This document shows, piece after piece, positions 26,298 through 33,986 of a DNA stretch of 64,000 nucleotides. Source of the DNA: Tamilnaduibacter salinus (lineage in GTDB: Bacteria > Pseudomonadota > Gammaproteobacteria > Pseudomonadales > Oleiphilaceae); NCBI RefSeq assembly GCF_003096655.1, contig NZ_QEKQ01000004.1, positions 1 to 64,000 on the forward strand, written 5' to 3'. How positions within the stretch are numbered: position 1 is the first letter of the stretch; each line of letters begins with the position of its first letter. The notes under the pieces are model-generated. The model had not been told where the DNA came from. It worked only from the letters and a program-made list of their open reading frames with translations, and ran no database searches. The translations under genes and the position numbers were made by a program.

Positions 26298-27101
26298 CTA
26301 TCGCTCGTCAGGGCTGGTGGGTCCAAAGGCACCGTGCCGGCCCTGGCCATCCCGGAAACGGCCGGCGCCTTCGACGGTTTCGCCCGAGGCGAGCGTGGCC
26401 TGTCCCAGACGGAACTCTCCAGACAGCGCCTCGTTCTCATCGAGGGCCCATTGCTGGTGTGCGCTCACGAGGTCGTTACGCAGGCAGGTCTGGGGAAACA
26501 CGGCCAGTTCCCGGGCCAGGTCGATGGCCGTTTCCAGAGCGGCGCCGGCCTGTACCACCCGGTTGGCCAGACCGATGCGACCGGCCTCATCCGCATCAAC
26601 GGGCCGTCCGGTGAGGATCAGGTCCAGCGCGTGGCTCTGGCCGATCAACCGGGGCAGCCGCACTGTGCCGCCGTCGATCAGCGGCACGCCAAACCGTCGG
26701 CAGAACACCCCGAACACGGCCGATGTGTCCGCCACACGCAGATCACACCAGGCGGCCAGCTCCAGTCCCCCCGCCACGCAGTAGCCGCTTATCGCGGCAA
26801 TGACTGGCTTGGTCAGGCGCAGCCGTGAGGGTCCCATGGGACCGTCGCCGTCGGGCTCAAGCCGGTTGCGACGTTCGGGATCGCCGGACGCCACCGCCTT
26901 GAGATCCGCACCGGCACAGAAATGCGTGCCCGCTCCGGTCAGTACCGCCACCGACAGGTCAGTGTCGGACTCAAAGTCACGGAAAGTGTCCGCCAGTGCC
27001 TCGGCGGTGGGGCGGTCGACACAGTTACGCACGTCGGGTCGATTGATCGTGACAACCAGCACGGCGCCGTCGCGCCGGGTGGTGATCCTGGGTTCTGTCA
27101 T
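26298..27101 (-). CDS. Enoyl-CoA hydratase/isomerase family (crotonase fold)
   Basis: The 267-residue protein has the crotonase oxyanion-hole segments 'THFCAGADLKAVAS' and 'GYCVAGGLELAAWCDLRVAD'. Residues normally used for hydration in classic enoyl-CoA hydratase are not both evident: the second acidic position reads in 'GVPLIDGGTVRLPRLIG'. Activity may therefore be hydratase, isomerase or hydrolase. It sits upstream of, and in the same direction as, no obvious beta-oxidation gene. Its neighbours are ProX and a TauE/SafE protein, so pathway assignment is open. The ATG start at 27101 follows GGGAGAAACCC, a normal ribosome site. Confidence 0.8.
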   Translation of the reverse strand: MTEPRITTRRDGAVLVVTINRPDVRNCVDRPTAEALADTFRDFESDTDLSVAVLTGAGTHFCAGADLKAVASGDPERRNRLEPDGDGPMGPSRLRLTKPVIAAISGYCVAGGLELAAWCDLRVADTSAVFGVFCRRFGVPLIDGGTVRLPRLIGQSHALDLILTGRPVDADEAGRIGLANRVVQAGAALETAIDLARELAVFPQTCLRNDLVSAHQQWALDENEALSGEFRLGQATLASGETVEGAGRFRDGQGRHGAFGPTSPDER

Positions 27102-27131
27102 GGGTTTCTCCCGTTGGCTGTTGGAGGGCCA

Positions 27132-27869
27132 TCACCCCAGATAGGTCAGAAGGCCGCGGATCACGGCGGCCGTGCCGGACAGGGCCGCAATGCCCAGAAT
27201 GATGGGTTTGAGCGCCTCGAAAGGCAACCGTCGGACCAGCCGTCCGGAGAGCAGGAATCCGAGCAGCACACCGGGAAATGTGACCGCCAGAAGCCCCAGC
27301 TCGCGGAGGTGAATGTAGCCGGAGAATACCAGGGCGACGACACTGGCACAGCTGGCGAACAAAAAGAACGCTGACATGTTCGCCCGGACCAGCGGTCCCG
27401 CTTCGTTCTGGTAGATCAGGGCGATGGGTGGGCCCCCAACTGCCGTGATGGTACCCATATAACCGGACGCAGCCCCGGCGAACACGCTGTTTTGTGGCGT
27501 GAGCCTTGGACGCAGCCCGGCAACACTCAGGATGACGGCCGTGAGGATGAGTGCGCCGAAGGCCAGCTCAAAACCCTGCGCCGAGAGCACTGCCAGGGTG
27601 GCGCCAGCCAACGCTGTGCCGACCACGTCGCCGCCAATCGCGAACCGTACCTCGCGAAAACTCAGTCCGGAACGGTTCCGGACCAGCAGCATCACGGTGA
27701 GGATCACCGCGTTGAGCGTCAGGGGGCCAGGCACGAACACCGGGCTGATCAGGAACAGTAGCGGTGCCGACAGCGTTCCGATCCCATAGCCGGCCACGCC
27801 CTGAAGACCGGCACCGGCCATCAGCGCCAGGTTGGCAAGCAGGATCTGCAGCAGCGAGACGTCGCTCAT
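27132..27869 (-). CDS. TauE/SafE family membrane protein
   Basis: The 245-residue protein has about eight helices and the family pattern 'MAGAGLQGVAGYGIGTLSAP' near the start. A second pattern, 'SGYMGTITAVGGPPIALIYQ', opens the second half. It may export sulfite-like or organic anions; the substrate is unknown. The start ATG overlaps the stop of the upstream DUF1232 gene as ATGA, so the two are translated together. It differs strongly from the family member at 7118. Confidence 0.85.
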   Translation of the reverse strand: MSDVSLLQILLANLALMAGAGLQGVAGYGIGTLSAPLLFLISPVFVPGPLTLNAVILTVMLLVRNRSGLSFREVRFAIGGDVVGTALAGATLAVLSAQGFELAFGALILTAVILSVAGLRPRLTPQNSVFAGAASGYMGTITAVGGPPIALIYQNEAGPLVRANMSAFFLFASCASVVALVFSGYIHLRELGLLAVTFPGVLLGFLLSGRLVRRLPFEALKPIILGIAALSGTAAVIRGLLTYLG

Positions 27870-28270
27870 GAGGCGCGCTCGTCACGATGAGCGCGCCAGG
27901 CGGCGTAGCGGTGCAGATCGGACTCCACCAGCTTCAGGCAGGCAGCAACGACGCCCGCGTCATCAATGAAGCCAAAGCCGATAATGAGATCAGGGATCAG
28001 GTCCAACGGATTGAGTACGTACACCAGCGCACCGGCGACCGCCGCGATGCTTTTCCAGGGAATCTCCCGGTAATGGCCCTGCCAGTAGTCGCGCACCATG
28101 TCGAACATCAGCCGGATATCGCCGCTGAATCGCTCCAGCCGGCCGCTGTTCTGAACTTTGCGCTCGATGTCCGCCTGCTTCTCAAGCACCGCCCCGAGAT
28201 CATCGGGATGCACTTTGCCGGCCTCGCGGTCCAGTTCCGATTGCGCTCGCTGTCGGTTAAACCAACTCAT
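27866..28270 (-). CDS. YkvA/DUF1232 family small membrane protein
   Basis: The 134-residue protein carries the DUF1232 core 'YVLNPLDLIPDLIIGFGFID' followed by 'DAGVVAACLKLV'. Members are small membrane-associated proteins of unknown biochemical role. The N-terminal half is charged and helical. Its stop overlaps the TauE/SafE start (ATGA), a coupled pair. It is divergent from the fructosamine kinase-like gene with an 86-bp gap. The family call is good; no function can be given. Confidence 0.85.
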   Translation of the reverse strand: MSWFNRQRAQSELDREAGKVHPDDLGAVLEKQADIERKVQNSGRLERFSGDIRLMFDMVRDYWQGHYREIPWKSIAAVAGALVYVLNPLDLIPDLIIGFGFIDDAGVVAACLKLVESDLHRYAAWRAHRDERAS

Positions 28271-28356
28271 GATGACTCCTTCGTCGACGACTCATTATGA
28301 TCCCGGAAATGGCCGACTGTGCCAATGCGGCTTTGGCATCCGTTACACTTGGTACC

Positions 28357-29112
28357 ATGTCCATGTTTCGAAAGACCAATGACACGCCACACAGCGATGC
28401 CCTCCTCTGCGAAGCCGAGGGGCTGGAGGCATTGCGCCAGGCCCTGTCGCAGGCGGGCGAGTCGCGGCTGAAGGTTCCCCGGGTGTATGACGCAGACGAG
28501 CAGAGCATGACCCTGGATGCCATCGCCAGCCGACCGGGCAACGATGCGCAGATGCGAGCGTTTGGTGATGGACTGGCGGCGCTGCATTCGGTGACGGCCG
28601 AATCCTCTGGATGGCGTAACGATAACTACATCGGCCTCTCACCCCAGCCCAATCGCTGGAGCAATGACTGGGGCACCTTCTTCACGGTGGATCGCCTGGG
28701 CTTTCAGGTCGGACTGATCCGCGATGGCCGGGTGCGCCAGCGCTTCGAATCCGTGCTCAAGGAGCAGCACGCACGCCTGGTGGACTGGCTGAACGAGCGC
28801 TGTGAGCGGCCCAGCCTGCTGCATGGCGACCTCTGGCAGGGCAATGTGCTGTTCGACGGTGACTCGCCCTGGCTGATCGACCCGGCCGTCTACCAGGGTG
28901 ACCGCGAAGCCGATCTGGCCATGACCGAGATGTTCGGCGGCTTTTCGCCTGCGTTCTATGACGCCTACGACCGGGCCATTGGCATCACCCGCGATTACCG
29001 GACCAAGAAAGCCATCTACAACCTGTACCACTACCTCAATCACTACAACCTGTTTGGCGGGGGCTATCTGGGCGGTTGCGAGCGTGGGTTTGAGGTGATT
29101 AGAGCGCTTTAA
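28357..29112 (+). CDS. Fructosamine kinase family protein
   Basis: The 251-residue protein has a kinase-like fold with 'LLHGDLWQGNVLFDGDSPWL' and 'LIDPAVYQGDREADLAM', the hallmark of the fructosamine-3-kinase/ketosamine-3-kinase family. The Asp in HGDLW and that in IDPA are the catalytic and metal ligands. These kinases phosphorylate sugar adducts on protein lysines, allowing repair of glycation damage; some act on free ribulosamines. I choose the ATG at 28357 ('MSMFRKTND'); a frame from 28297 adds residues that look like upstream DNA. A TACACT box is only 7 bp before this ATG, so a very short or leaderless transcript is possible. Confidence 0.88.
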   Translation: MSMFRKTNDTPHSDALLCEAEGLEALRQALSQAGESRLKVPRVYDADEQSMTLDAIASRPGNDAQMRAFGDGLAALHSVTAESSGWRNDNYIGLSPQPNRWSNDWGTFFTVDRLGFQVGLIRDGRVRQRFESVLKEQHARLVDWLNERCERPSLLHGDLWQGNVLFDGDSPWLIDPAVYQGDREADLAMTEMFGGFSPAFYDAYDRAIGITRDYRTKKAIYNLYHYLNHYNLFGGGYLGGCERGFEVIRAL

Positions 29113-29177
29113 CGTCTGCAGGTTTGAAGGTTTTAAAGACGTGCTGGTCCACGTCCTCAGATCGAGAAACCATCGCT

Positions 29178-29226
29178 CTTCAGACCTTCAGACCTTCAGA
29201 CCTTCAGACCTTCAGACCTTCAGACC
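29178..29226. repeat. 8-bp tandem repeat CTTCAGAC, about 6 copies
   Basis: Six near-perfect copies of CTTCAGAC lie between convergent genes, 66 bp after the fructosamine kinase stop and 4 bp beyond the stop of the gene at 29230. No coding role. Copy number is likely to vary among strains. Confidence 0.95.
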
Positions 29227-29229
29227 GGC

Positions 29230-29703
29230 CTACCACCACGCCTTCCCCCACATCTCCGGATTGGCCCAGTAGTCCGGGTTGTTCCACGCGCGTCTGTGGT
29301 TGTACCGGTCGATGTTGTAGGTAAAAAGGGTAGCGGGCGGATCGGCCTCGACGGGGCCCTGGCGGAAAAAGCCCAGGCTGATGAAGTCGCGGAACGGCCA
29401 GTCGCTGTCATCGGTGACCACCACGGCAATCTGGTGGGTGCCGTAGTTGCGCAGTTGTCCCAGAAGCATCTCTCCGCTCTGGTGGTCGAGGGTTTCCAGC
29501 GTGTCACTGATCAATGCCAGTTCGGGTTTTGTGGGCAGCGGGAAGGCCTGATTGGGGGCATCGGGATCGAGCTGCTGCCAGCCGTGCGACGCATCGGCAC
29601 CGGCCCAGGACTGACCCACCGCATCCGCACGGGCGCCACAGGTCAGTAGCTGGCATGGTTGGCAACTCCGCAGTACCTGGCTTAACGCCTGTTCGGGAGT
29701 CAT
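29230..29703 (-). CDS. DUF6231-like conserved hypothetical protein
   Basis: From the ATG at 29703, preceded by AGGAG, the protein has 157 residues. The extended frame to 29892 only reads across chrA in another frame. It is soluble and acidic-neutral, with 'LLGQLRNYGTHQIAVVVTDD' in the middle. The end, 'YNIDRYNHRRAWNNPDYWAN', is rich in Trp, Tyr and Asn. I recall similar proteins in marine gammaproteobacteria filed under DUF6231, with no known function. The early segment ('VLRSCQPCQLLTCGA') resembles a methyltransferase-like strand ending in a glycine. It is downstream of chrA on the same strand. Confidence 0.6.
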   Translation of the reverse strand: MTPEQALSQVLRSCQPCQLLTCGARADAVGQSWAGADASHGWQQLDPDAPNQAFPLPTKPELALISDTLETLDHQSGEMLLGQLRNYGTHQIAVVVTDDSDWPFRDFISLGFFRQGPVEADPPATLFTYNIDRYNHRRAWNNPDYWANPEMWGKAWW

Positions 29704-29756
29704 GGGCGCTCCTGCTTGCTGAATGGGGATCGTGTCCATCATACGTGCCGTGCCTG

Positions 29757-30908
29757 TTAACCGACCAGCAGGCTGCCCGCCACGGCGGTGCCAAGCACCA
29801 CCTGCCAGGGCGGCACCTGCCAGCGCGTCAGGGCGACAAAGGCGCCGGCGGCGATGGCGACATCGAGTGGTCCGGACACCGTGCTCGTCCACACCGGATC
29901 ATACAGGGCGGAAGCCAGAAGGCCGACGACGGCTGCGTTGACGCCGGCCATGATGGCCCGGGCATGGGGCCGGTCGCGGAGCCAGCTCCAGAGTGGCAGG
30001 GTGCCAAGCAGAATCAGCAGGCCGGGCAGGAAGATGGCGATCAGGGCCAGTGCCGCCCCGGTGACGCCGTTGATCGCGGTACCGAGATAGGCGGACAGTG
30101 TGAAAAGCGGTCCGGGAATGGCCTGTGCCGCCCCATAGCCGGTCAGGAACGTGTCCTGATCGAGCCACCCGGGGGCAACCACGCTCGACTCCAGCATGGG
30201 CAGGACCACGTGGCCGCCGCCAAAAACGAGCGCGCCGGCCCGGTAGAAGGCATCCACCAGTGACAGCCCCGGGGAATGGATCAGGGCGGCAAGAATGGGG
30301 AGGCCGCCCAGCAGAGCGACAAAGGCGATCAGGCAACCGGTCGCCAATCGTCGGGAAACCGGGATCGAAAGTGCCGCCCCGGTGGACTGGCTGACAGGCC
30401 GGCACCACCGGTAACCGGCCAGGCCACCGGCGATCAGTGCCAGGATCTGGCCGGATGACCCCGGAACCCAGGCGAGCACCAGCAGGGCACCCACCGCGAT
30501 CGCCGCCCGCTCCCGGTCCGGGCAGAGCTTGTTGGCCATGCCCCAAAGTGCCTGGGCGACGACCGCGACAGCCACCAGTTTCAGGCCATGGAGGATGGAC
30601 GCGTCGATCATCGCGGCCCCGCTGGCTACGGCCATCAGGATCAGTGCGGAGGGCAGCGTAAAGGCAGTCCAGGCTGCCACAGCCCCGGGCAGACCGCCCC
30701 GGGCGAGCCCAAGCGCAAAGCCGACCTGGCTGGAGGCCGGTCCCGGCAGGAACTGGCACAGGGCAATGAGATCGGCATAGGCGGCCTCTTCGAGCCAGCC
30801 GCGGCGCCGTATCAACTCCTCCCTGAAATAGCCCAGATGCGCGACGGGGCCGCCGAATGCCGTCAGCCCGAGCTTGAGAAAGGTCAGGAATATCTCGCGT
30901 ACAATCAT
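29757..30908 (-). CDS. chrA: Chromate transporter family protein ChrA
   Basis: The 383-residue protein is a full-length, two-domain CHR transporter with about 12 helices. It shows both domain signatures: 'FGGPVAHLGYFREELI' with 'LCQFLPGPASSQVGFALG', and the second-half copy 'FGGGHVVLPMLES' with 'GYGAAQAIPGPLFTLSAYLG'. ChrA exports chromate and lowers its toxicity; some homologues may act on sulfate. No chrB regulator or chromate reductase is obvious, but a nitroreductase-family gene lies at 31283. The ATG at 30908 starts 'MIVREIFLTFLKLG', the usual N-terminus; a longer frame is not supported. Confidence 0.92.
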   Translation of the reverse strand: MIVREIFLTFLKLGLTAFGGPVAHLGYFREELIRRRGWLEEAAYADLIALCQFLPGPASSQVGFALGLARGGLPGAVAAWTAFTLPSALILMAVASGAAMIDASILHGLKLVAVAVVAQALWGMANKLCPDRERAAIAVGALLVLAWVPGSSGQILALIAGGLAGYRWCRPVSQSTGAALSIPVSRRLATGCLIAFVALLGGLPILAALIHSPGLSLVDAFYRAGALVFGGGHVVLPMLESSVVAPGWLDQDTFLTGYGAAQAIPGPLFTLSAYLGTAINGVTGAALALIAIFLPGLLILLGTLPLWSWLRDRPHARAIMAGVNAAVVGLLASALYDPVWTSTVSGPLDVAIAAGAFVALTRWQVPPWQVVLGTAVAGSLLVG

Positions 30909-30991
30909 GGTTATATCGCTTGATGGTGTCGTAGTAATGACGCTGCGATGCCTTGGTGACAATTCGATGACAGCCGGATGAGCGGGATACC

Positions 30992-31198
30992 ATGCAGCAA
31001 CCCATCGTCGGTTTCCATCAGGACGAGGAAAGGCACTGGGTCGCAGAACTGGCCTGTGGCCATAACCAGCACGTGCGTCACAAACCGCCGTGGGTCTGCC
31101 GGCCCTGGGTAACCACCGTTGCCGGGCGACAGGGGCGGTTGGGTATGGGGCTGGAATGTCTCAAATGCGATCGCGGGGAACCCGCCGACCGGCCTTAG
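30992..31198 (+). CDS. DUF3565 small protein
   Basis: The 68-residue protein matches the DUF3565 family: 'IVGFHQDEERHWVAELACGH' followed by 'QHVRHKPPWVCRPWV'. The C-terminal 'CLKCD' with the earlier Cys-Gly-His suggests a zinc-binding site. Function is unknown. It is divergent from chrA and lies just before the nitroreductase gene, 84 bp away. Its size and clear conservation argue that it is a real small gene. Confidence 0.85.
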   Translation: MQQPIVGFHQDEERHWVAELACGHNQHVRHKPPWVCRPWVTTVAGRQGRLGMGLECLKCDRGEPADRP

Positions 31199-31282
31199 TG
31201 GACCCGCGGGTGCATGCTCGCGTGTTTCCCTCAGCGCCGGATCGGTTATGCTGTGGCGCAAACCTGCTGGATGACCTGAGCC

Positions 31283-32017
31283 ATGAATACGCAAGCCCGA
31301 ATGACCACCGACATTGATGTGGACGAATTCCGCAAGATCGTGCGGAGTCGACGCTCGGTCCGTCGTTTTACCGACGAGCCGATCCCGGACGCCATTCTGG
31401 ATGAGTGCCTGGATCTGGCGATGCTGGCACCCAACTCCAGTAACCTGCAGCCGTGGGAGTTCCGTGTAGTCCGCACGCCCGCGCTGCGGGACCGGGTCGC
31501 CCATGCCTGTCTGGGCCAGAATGCGGCCAAGACGGCGCCGGTTCTGATTGGTATCGTTGCCCGCACCGGCACCTGGCGGGATCACAGCCGCCGGGCCGTC
31601 GATGAGTGGCCGGGCGAGAGCGTCCCGCCGATCGTCGAAAAGTACTACCGGAAGATCGCTCCGCTCCATTACAGTCAGGGGCCGCTGGGGGCGTTCGGGC
31701 TGGCGAAGAAAATGCTGGGTGCGGTGACCGGGCTGCGCAAGCCGGTGCCACGCGGGCCCTATTCGCCGTGTGCCATGCGGGTCTGGGCAGCCAAGTCGAC
31801 GGCCCTGGCCGCGGAAAACCTGATGCTGGCCCTGCGCGCCCACGGCTTTGATTCCTGCCCGATGGAAGGCTTCGACGCCTGGCGCATCAACCGCCTGCTC
31901 GATGTGCCGGACGACGGGGACGTCATTATGATGCTGGCGGCCGGTCGTTGCGGTGAGAAGGGTATCTACAGCCAGCAGTATCGGTTCAACCGGAACGAGT
32001 TTGTTCACTATCTCTGA
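31283..32017 (+). CDS. Nitroreductase family protein
   Basis: The 244-residue flavoprotein-type sequence has the FMN-binding start 'SRRSVRRFTDEPIPD' and 'LAPNSSNLQPWEFRVVRTP', typical of nitroreductases. A later segment ('GFDSCPMEGFDAWRINRLLD') contacts FMN at the dimer interface in this family. Such enzymes reduce nitro compounds, quinones or related substrates with NAD(P)H. The physiological substrate is not known. It leads a run of four genes on the plus strand (nitroreductase, cyclotransferase-like, NfeD, SPFH) with gaps of 11, 1 and 1 bp. Confidence 0.9.
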   Translation: MNTQARMTTDIDVDEFRKIVRSRRSVRRFTDEPIPDAILDECLDLAMLAPNSSNLQPWEFRVVRTPALRDRVAHACLGQNAAKTAPVLIGIVARTGTWRDHSRRAVDEWPGESVPPIVEKYYRKIAPLHYSQGPLGAFGLAKKMLGAVTGLRKPVPRGPYSPCAMRVWAAKSTALAAENLMLALRAHGFDSCPMEGFDAWRINRLLDVPDDGDVIMMLAAGRCGEKGIYSQQYRFNRNEFVHYL

Positions 32018-32028
32018 GGCAGGCTTAT

Positions 32029-32424
32029 ATGGGGGCGTATCGCATTGCCGTTTACGGCACTCTGAAAGCAGGTCGATCCAATCACCACTATATGGCGAAT
32101 GCCCGGTACCTGGGCGAGGATTGGTTCAGCGACATCGTCCTCTACGACCTGGGCCCCTATCCGGGGGCACGACGGGAACCGTCCAATGGCATCCGCGTTG
32201 AAGTCTACGCGGTGGATGACGCGACGTTCGGGGAGGTGGATGCGCTGGAGGGCTATCGCCCGGAAGCGCCGAACGACGGGTTGTATCACCGCCGGCTGGT
32301 ATCCACTCGCCATGGGATGGCCTGGCTCTACCTTTACAATCACTCCGTGGAAGGCTGCCCCCGCCTGGACGCTGGTGACTGGGGAGCGACGCCTGAGGAA
32401 CACTCAGTACAGGAACGATCGTGA
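32029..32424 (+). CDS. Gamma-glutamylcyclotransferase-like (AIG2/GGCT) protein
   Basis: The 131-residue protein has the GGCT-fold start 'YRIAVYGTLKAGRSNHHYM'. The family's catalytic Glu is in 'EVDALEGYRPEAP'. Members cleave gamma-glutamyl amines or peptides to give 5-oxoproline, or have unrelated small roles. Length and motif order are normal for bacterial AIG2-like proteins. It ends one base before nfeD, consistent with one operon. The exact substrate is unknown. Confidence 0.88.
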   Translation: MGAYRIAVYGTLKAGRSNHHYMANARYLGEDWFSDIVLYDLGPYPGARREPSNGIRVEVYAVDDATFGEVDALEGYRPEAPNDGLYHRRLVSTRHGMAWLYLYNHSVEGCPRLDAGDWGATPEEHSVQERS

Positions 32425-32425
32425 C

Positions 32426-32887
32426 ATGGAATGGACACTGACCCACCTCTGGCTGATCCTGGCGCTGGTGCTTGGTCTGGCCGAACTGACGTCCGGTGTA
32501 CTCGTGCTGCTGGCACTGGCCGTCGCTGCCGCACTGACGTCCATTGTCTCCGCTCTTGGAGGCAGTGTGACGGCTCAACTGGCCTGGATGGGCGTTTTTT
32601 CCGGCATTCTGGTGCCGATCACCATTCGATACATTCGCCCCTGGTTCTCGCCTCGGGGGGTGGCCTATGGCACGACGGGAACAGGGGCCGAACAGGGCCG
32701 GATCTTCATCGTGACTCAGCGCGACTTTGACGGCGCTGCCGGTATCAAGGTCAAAGGCGATTTTTACCGCATCGAGGATCTCGATACGGGGGCAACCGAA
32801 TTACCGGCGGGCACCCGTGTCTCGCTGGAGCGCTTTGAGGGCACTGTCGCCCTCGTTCACTCACAATCCTCCGACAGGGAGTCATAG
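32426..32887 (+). CDS. NfeD family membrane protein
   Basis: The 153-residue protein has an N-terminal hydrophobic region with two or three helices ('LWLILALVLGLAELTSGVLV'). A C-terminal OB-fold-like domain follows (about 85-145, 'IKVKGDFYRIEDLDTGATEL'). Short NfeD proteins pair with SPFH proteins in membrane microdomains, as with QmcA and YbbK, and this gene is directly followed by an SPFH gene one base later. The role is presumably in membrane organisation or quality control of membrane proteins. The start ATG at 32426 follows the cyclotransferase stop by one base, so translation is coupled. Confidence 0.9.
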   Translation: MEWTLTHLWLILALVLGLAELTSGVLVLLALAVAAALTSIVSALGGSVTAQLAWMGVFSGILVPITIRYIRPWFSPRGVAYGTTGTGAEQGRIFIVTQRDFDGAAGIKVKGDFYRIEDLDTGATELPAGTRVSLERFEGTVALVHSQSSDRES

Positions 32888-32888
32888 T

Positions 32889-33926
32889 ATGGAAACAATG
32901 GTGTCACCGGGGCTGATTCTCAGCCTGTTTGTCGTGGCCATGGGCATTATCGTGATCATCAAGGGGCTGGTGATCGTTCGTCAGTCCGAGGTGATGGTCA
33001 TCGAGCGTCTCGGGACCTTTCACCGGGTGCTGGAAAGCGGCATCAACCTGATCATCCCCTTCGTGGAAAAGCCCCGTGCCATCACGCTGATCCGTTACCA
33101 GCGAGCGGGTGACGATTATTACCCCGTCACCAGCGAGGAAACGCGGATCGACCGTCGCGAGACCGTCATGGATTTTCCGGGTCAGCCGGTGGTGACCACC
33201 GATAACGTGACGGTTCGCATCAACGGGGCTCTCTACTTCCAGATCATCGACCCGCGCCGGTCGGTGTATGAAGTGGCCAACATGAGTCAGGCCGTGGAGG
33301 TGCTGGCCAAGACCACGCTGCGTTCGGTGGTCGGTAAAATGGAACTCGACAAGCTGTTTGAGTCCCGCTCCGAGGTCAATAACGACATCCAGGCGGCCAT
33401 GGAAGAGCCGGCCTCCAAGTGGGGTGTCAAAATCAATCGCGTGGAAGTTCAGGACATCAATATGCCTGAAGAAGTCGAAGAAGCCATGCGATTGCAGATG
33501 GCGGCCGAGCGCAAACGACGCGCGACAGTCACCGAAGCGGAGGGTGAAAAATCTGCGGCCATTGCCCAGGCACAGGGCCAGAAGGAATCAGCGGTCCTCA
33601 ATGCACAGGGTGATAAAGAGGCCGCGATACTGCGTGCCGAGGGTGAGCAGGAATCGATCCGGCTGGTTCTGAACGCCCTTGGTGAAGGCGAGGATGACAA
33701 ACAGACCGTCGTGGGGTATCTGCTGGGTCAGAGCTACATCAAGGCACTGCCAACCATGGCTCAGGACGGCGAACGGGTCTTCGTGCCCTATGAGTCCTCT
33801 GCCCTGTTGGGCTCCATGGGCATGTTCCGGGACCTGGCCGGTTCCCCTGAGGGGGCGCCACTGGCTAACGAGGCTCTGCGCACGGGTGCCGTCAGCGGTG
33901 CTGCAGCCGGCTCGGCGTCTTCCTGA
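32889..33926 (+). CDS. SPFH/Band 7 (stomatin-like, QmcA type) protein
   Basis: The 345-residue protein has one N-terminal membrane helix (about 6-27). The Band 7 domain follows: 'SEVMVIERLGTFHRVLESGI', 'DNVTVRINGALYFQIIDPRR' and 'TLRSVVGKMELDKLF'. A long Ala/Glu-rich helical segment ('AEGEKSAAIAQAQGQKES') comes next. This is the QmcA/stomatin group that forms large rings and works with NfeD partners, often with proteases such as FtsH. The inserted 'DDYYPVTSEETRIDRRETVM' stretch after strand 2 is longer than in E. coli QmcA. The ATG at 32889 is the only start that avoids overlapping nfeD. A strong hairpin follows at 33944. Confidence 0.92.
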   Translation: METMVSPGLILSLFVVAMGIIVIIKGLVIVRQSEVMVIERLGTFHRVLESGINLIIPFVEKPRAITLIRYQRAGDDYYPVTSEETRIDRRETVMDFPGQPVVTTDNVTVRINGALYFQIIDPRRSVYEVANMSQAVEVLAKTTLRSVVGKMELDKLFESRSEVNNDIQAAMEEPASKWGVKINRVEVQDINMPEEVEEAMRLQMAAERKRRATVTEAEGEKSAAIAQAQGQKESAVLNAQGDKEAAILRAEGEQESIRLVLNALGEGEDDKQTVVGYLLGQSYIKALPTMAQDGERVFVPYESSALLGSMGMFRDLAGSPEGAPLANEALRTGAVSGAAAGSASS

Positions 33927-33943
33927 GCCAGTGACCGTCCCGG

Positions 33944-33980
33944 GAGCAGGTGCCGCCGCCAGGCGACGGCGGGCCTGCTC
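33944..33980. terminator. Hairpin between convergent genes
   Basis: GAGCAGG (33944-33950) pairs with CCTGCTC (33974-33980), and CCGCCG pairs with CGGCGG inside, giving a 13-bp interrupted stem. There is no T run, so it is a terminator candidate that would need help, or a general pause site between the convergent SPFH and AGCS genes. Confidence 0.5.
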
Positions 33981-33986
33981 GCTTGA

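Noticed and set aside
32727-33926. SPFH protein with a longer N-terminus
   Set aside because: The extra 54 residues come from nfeD in another frame; the ATG at 32889 gives a normal membrane anchor.
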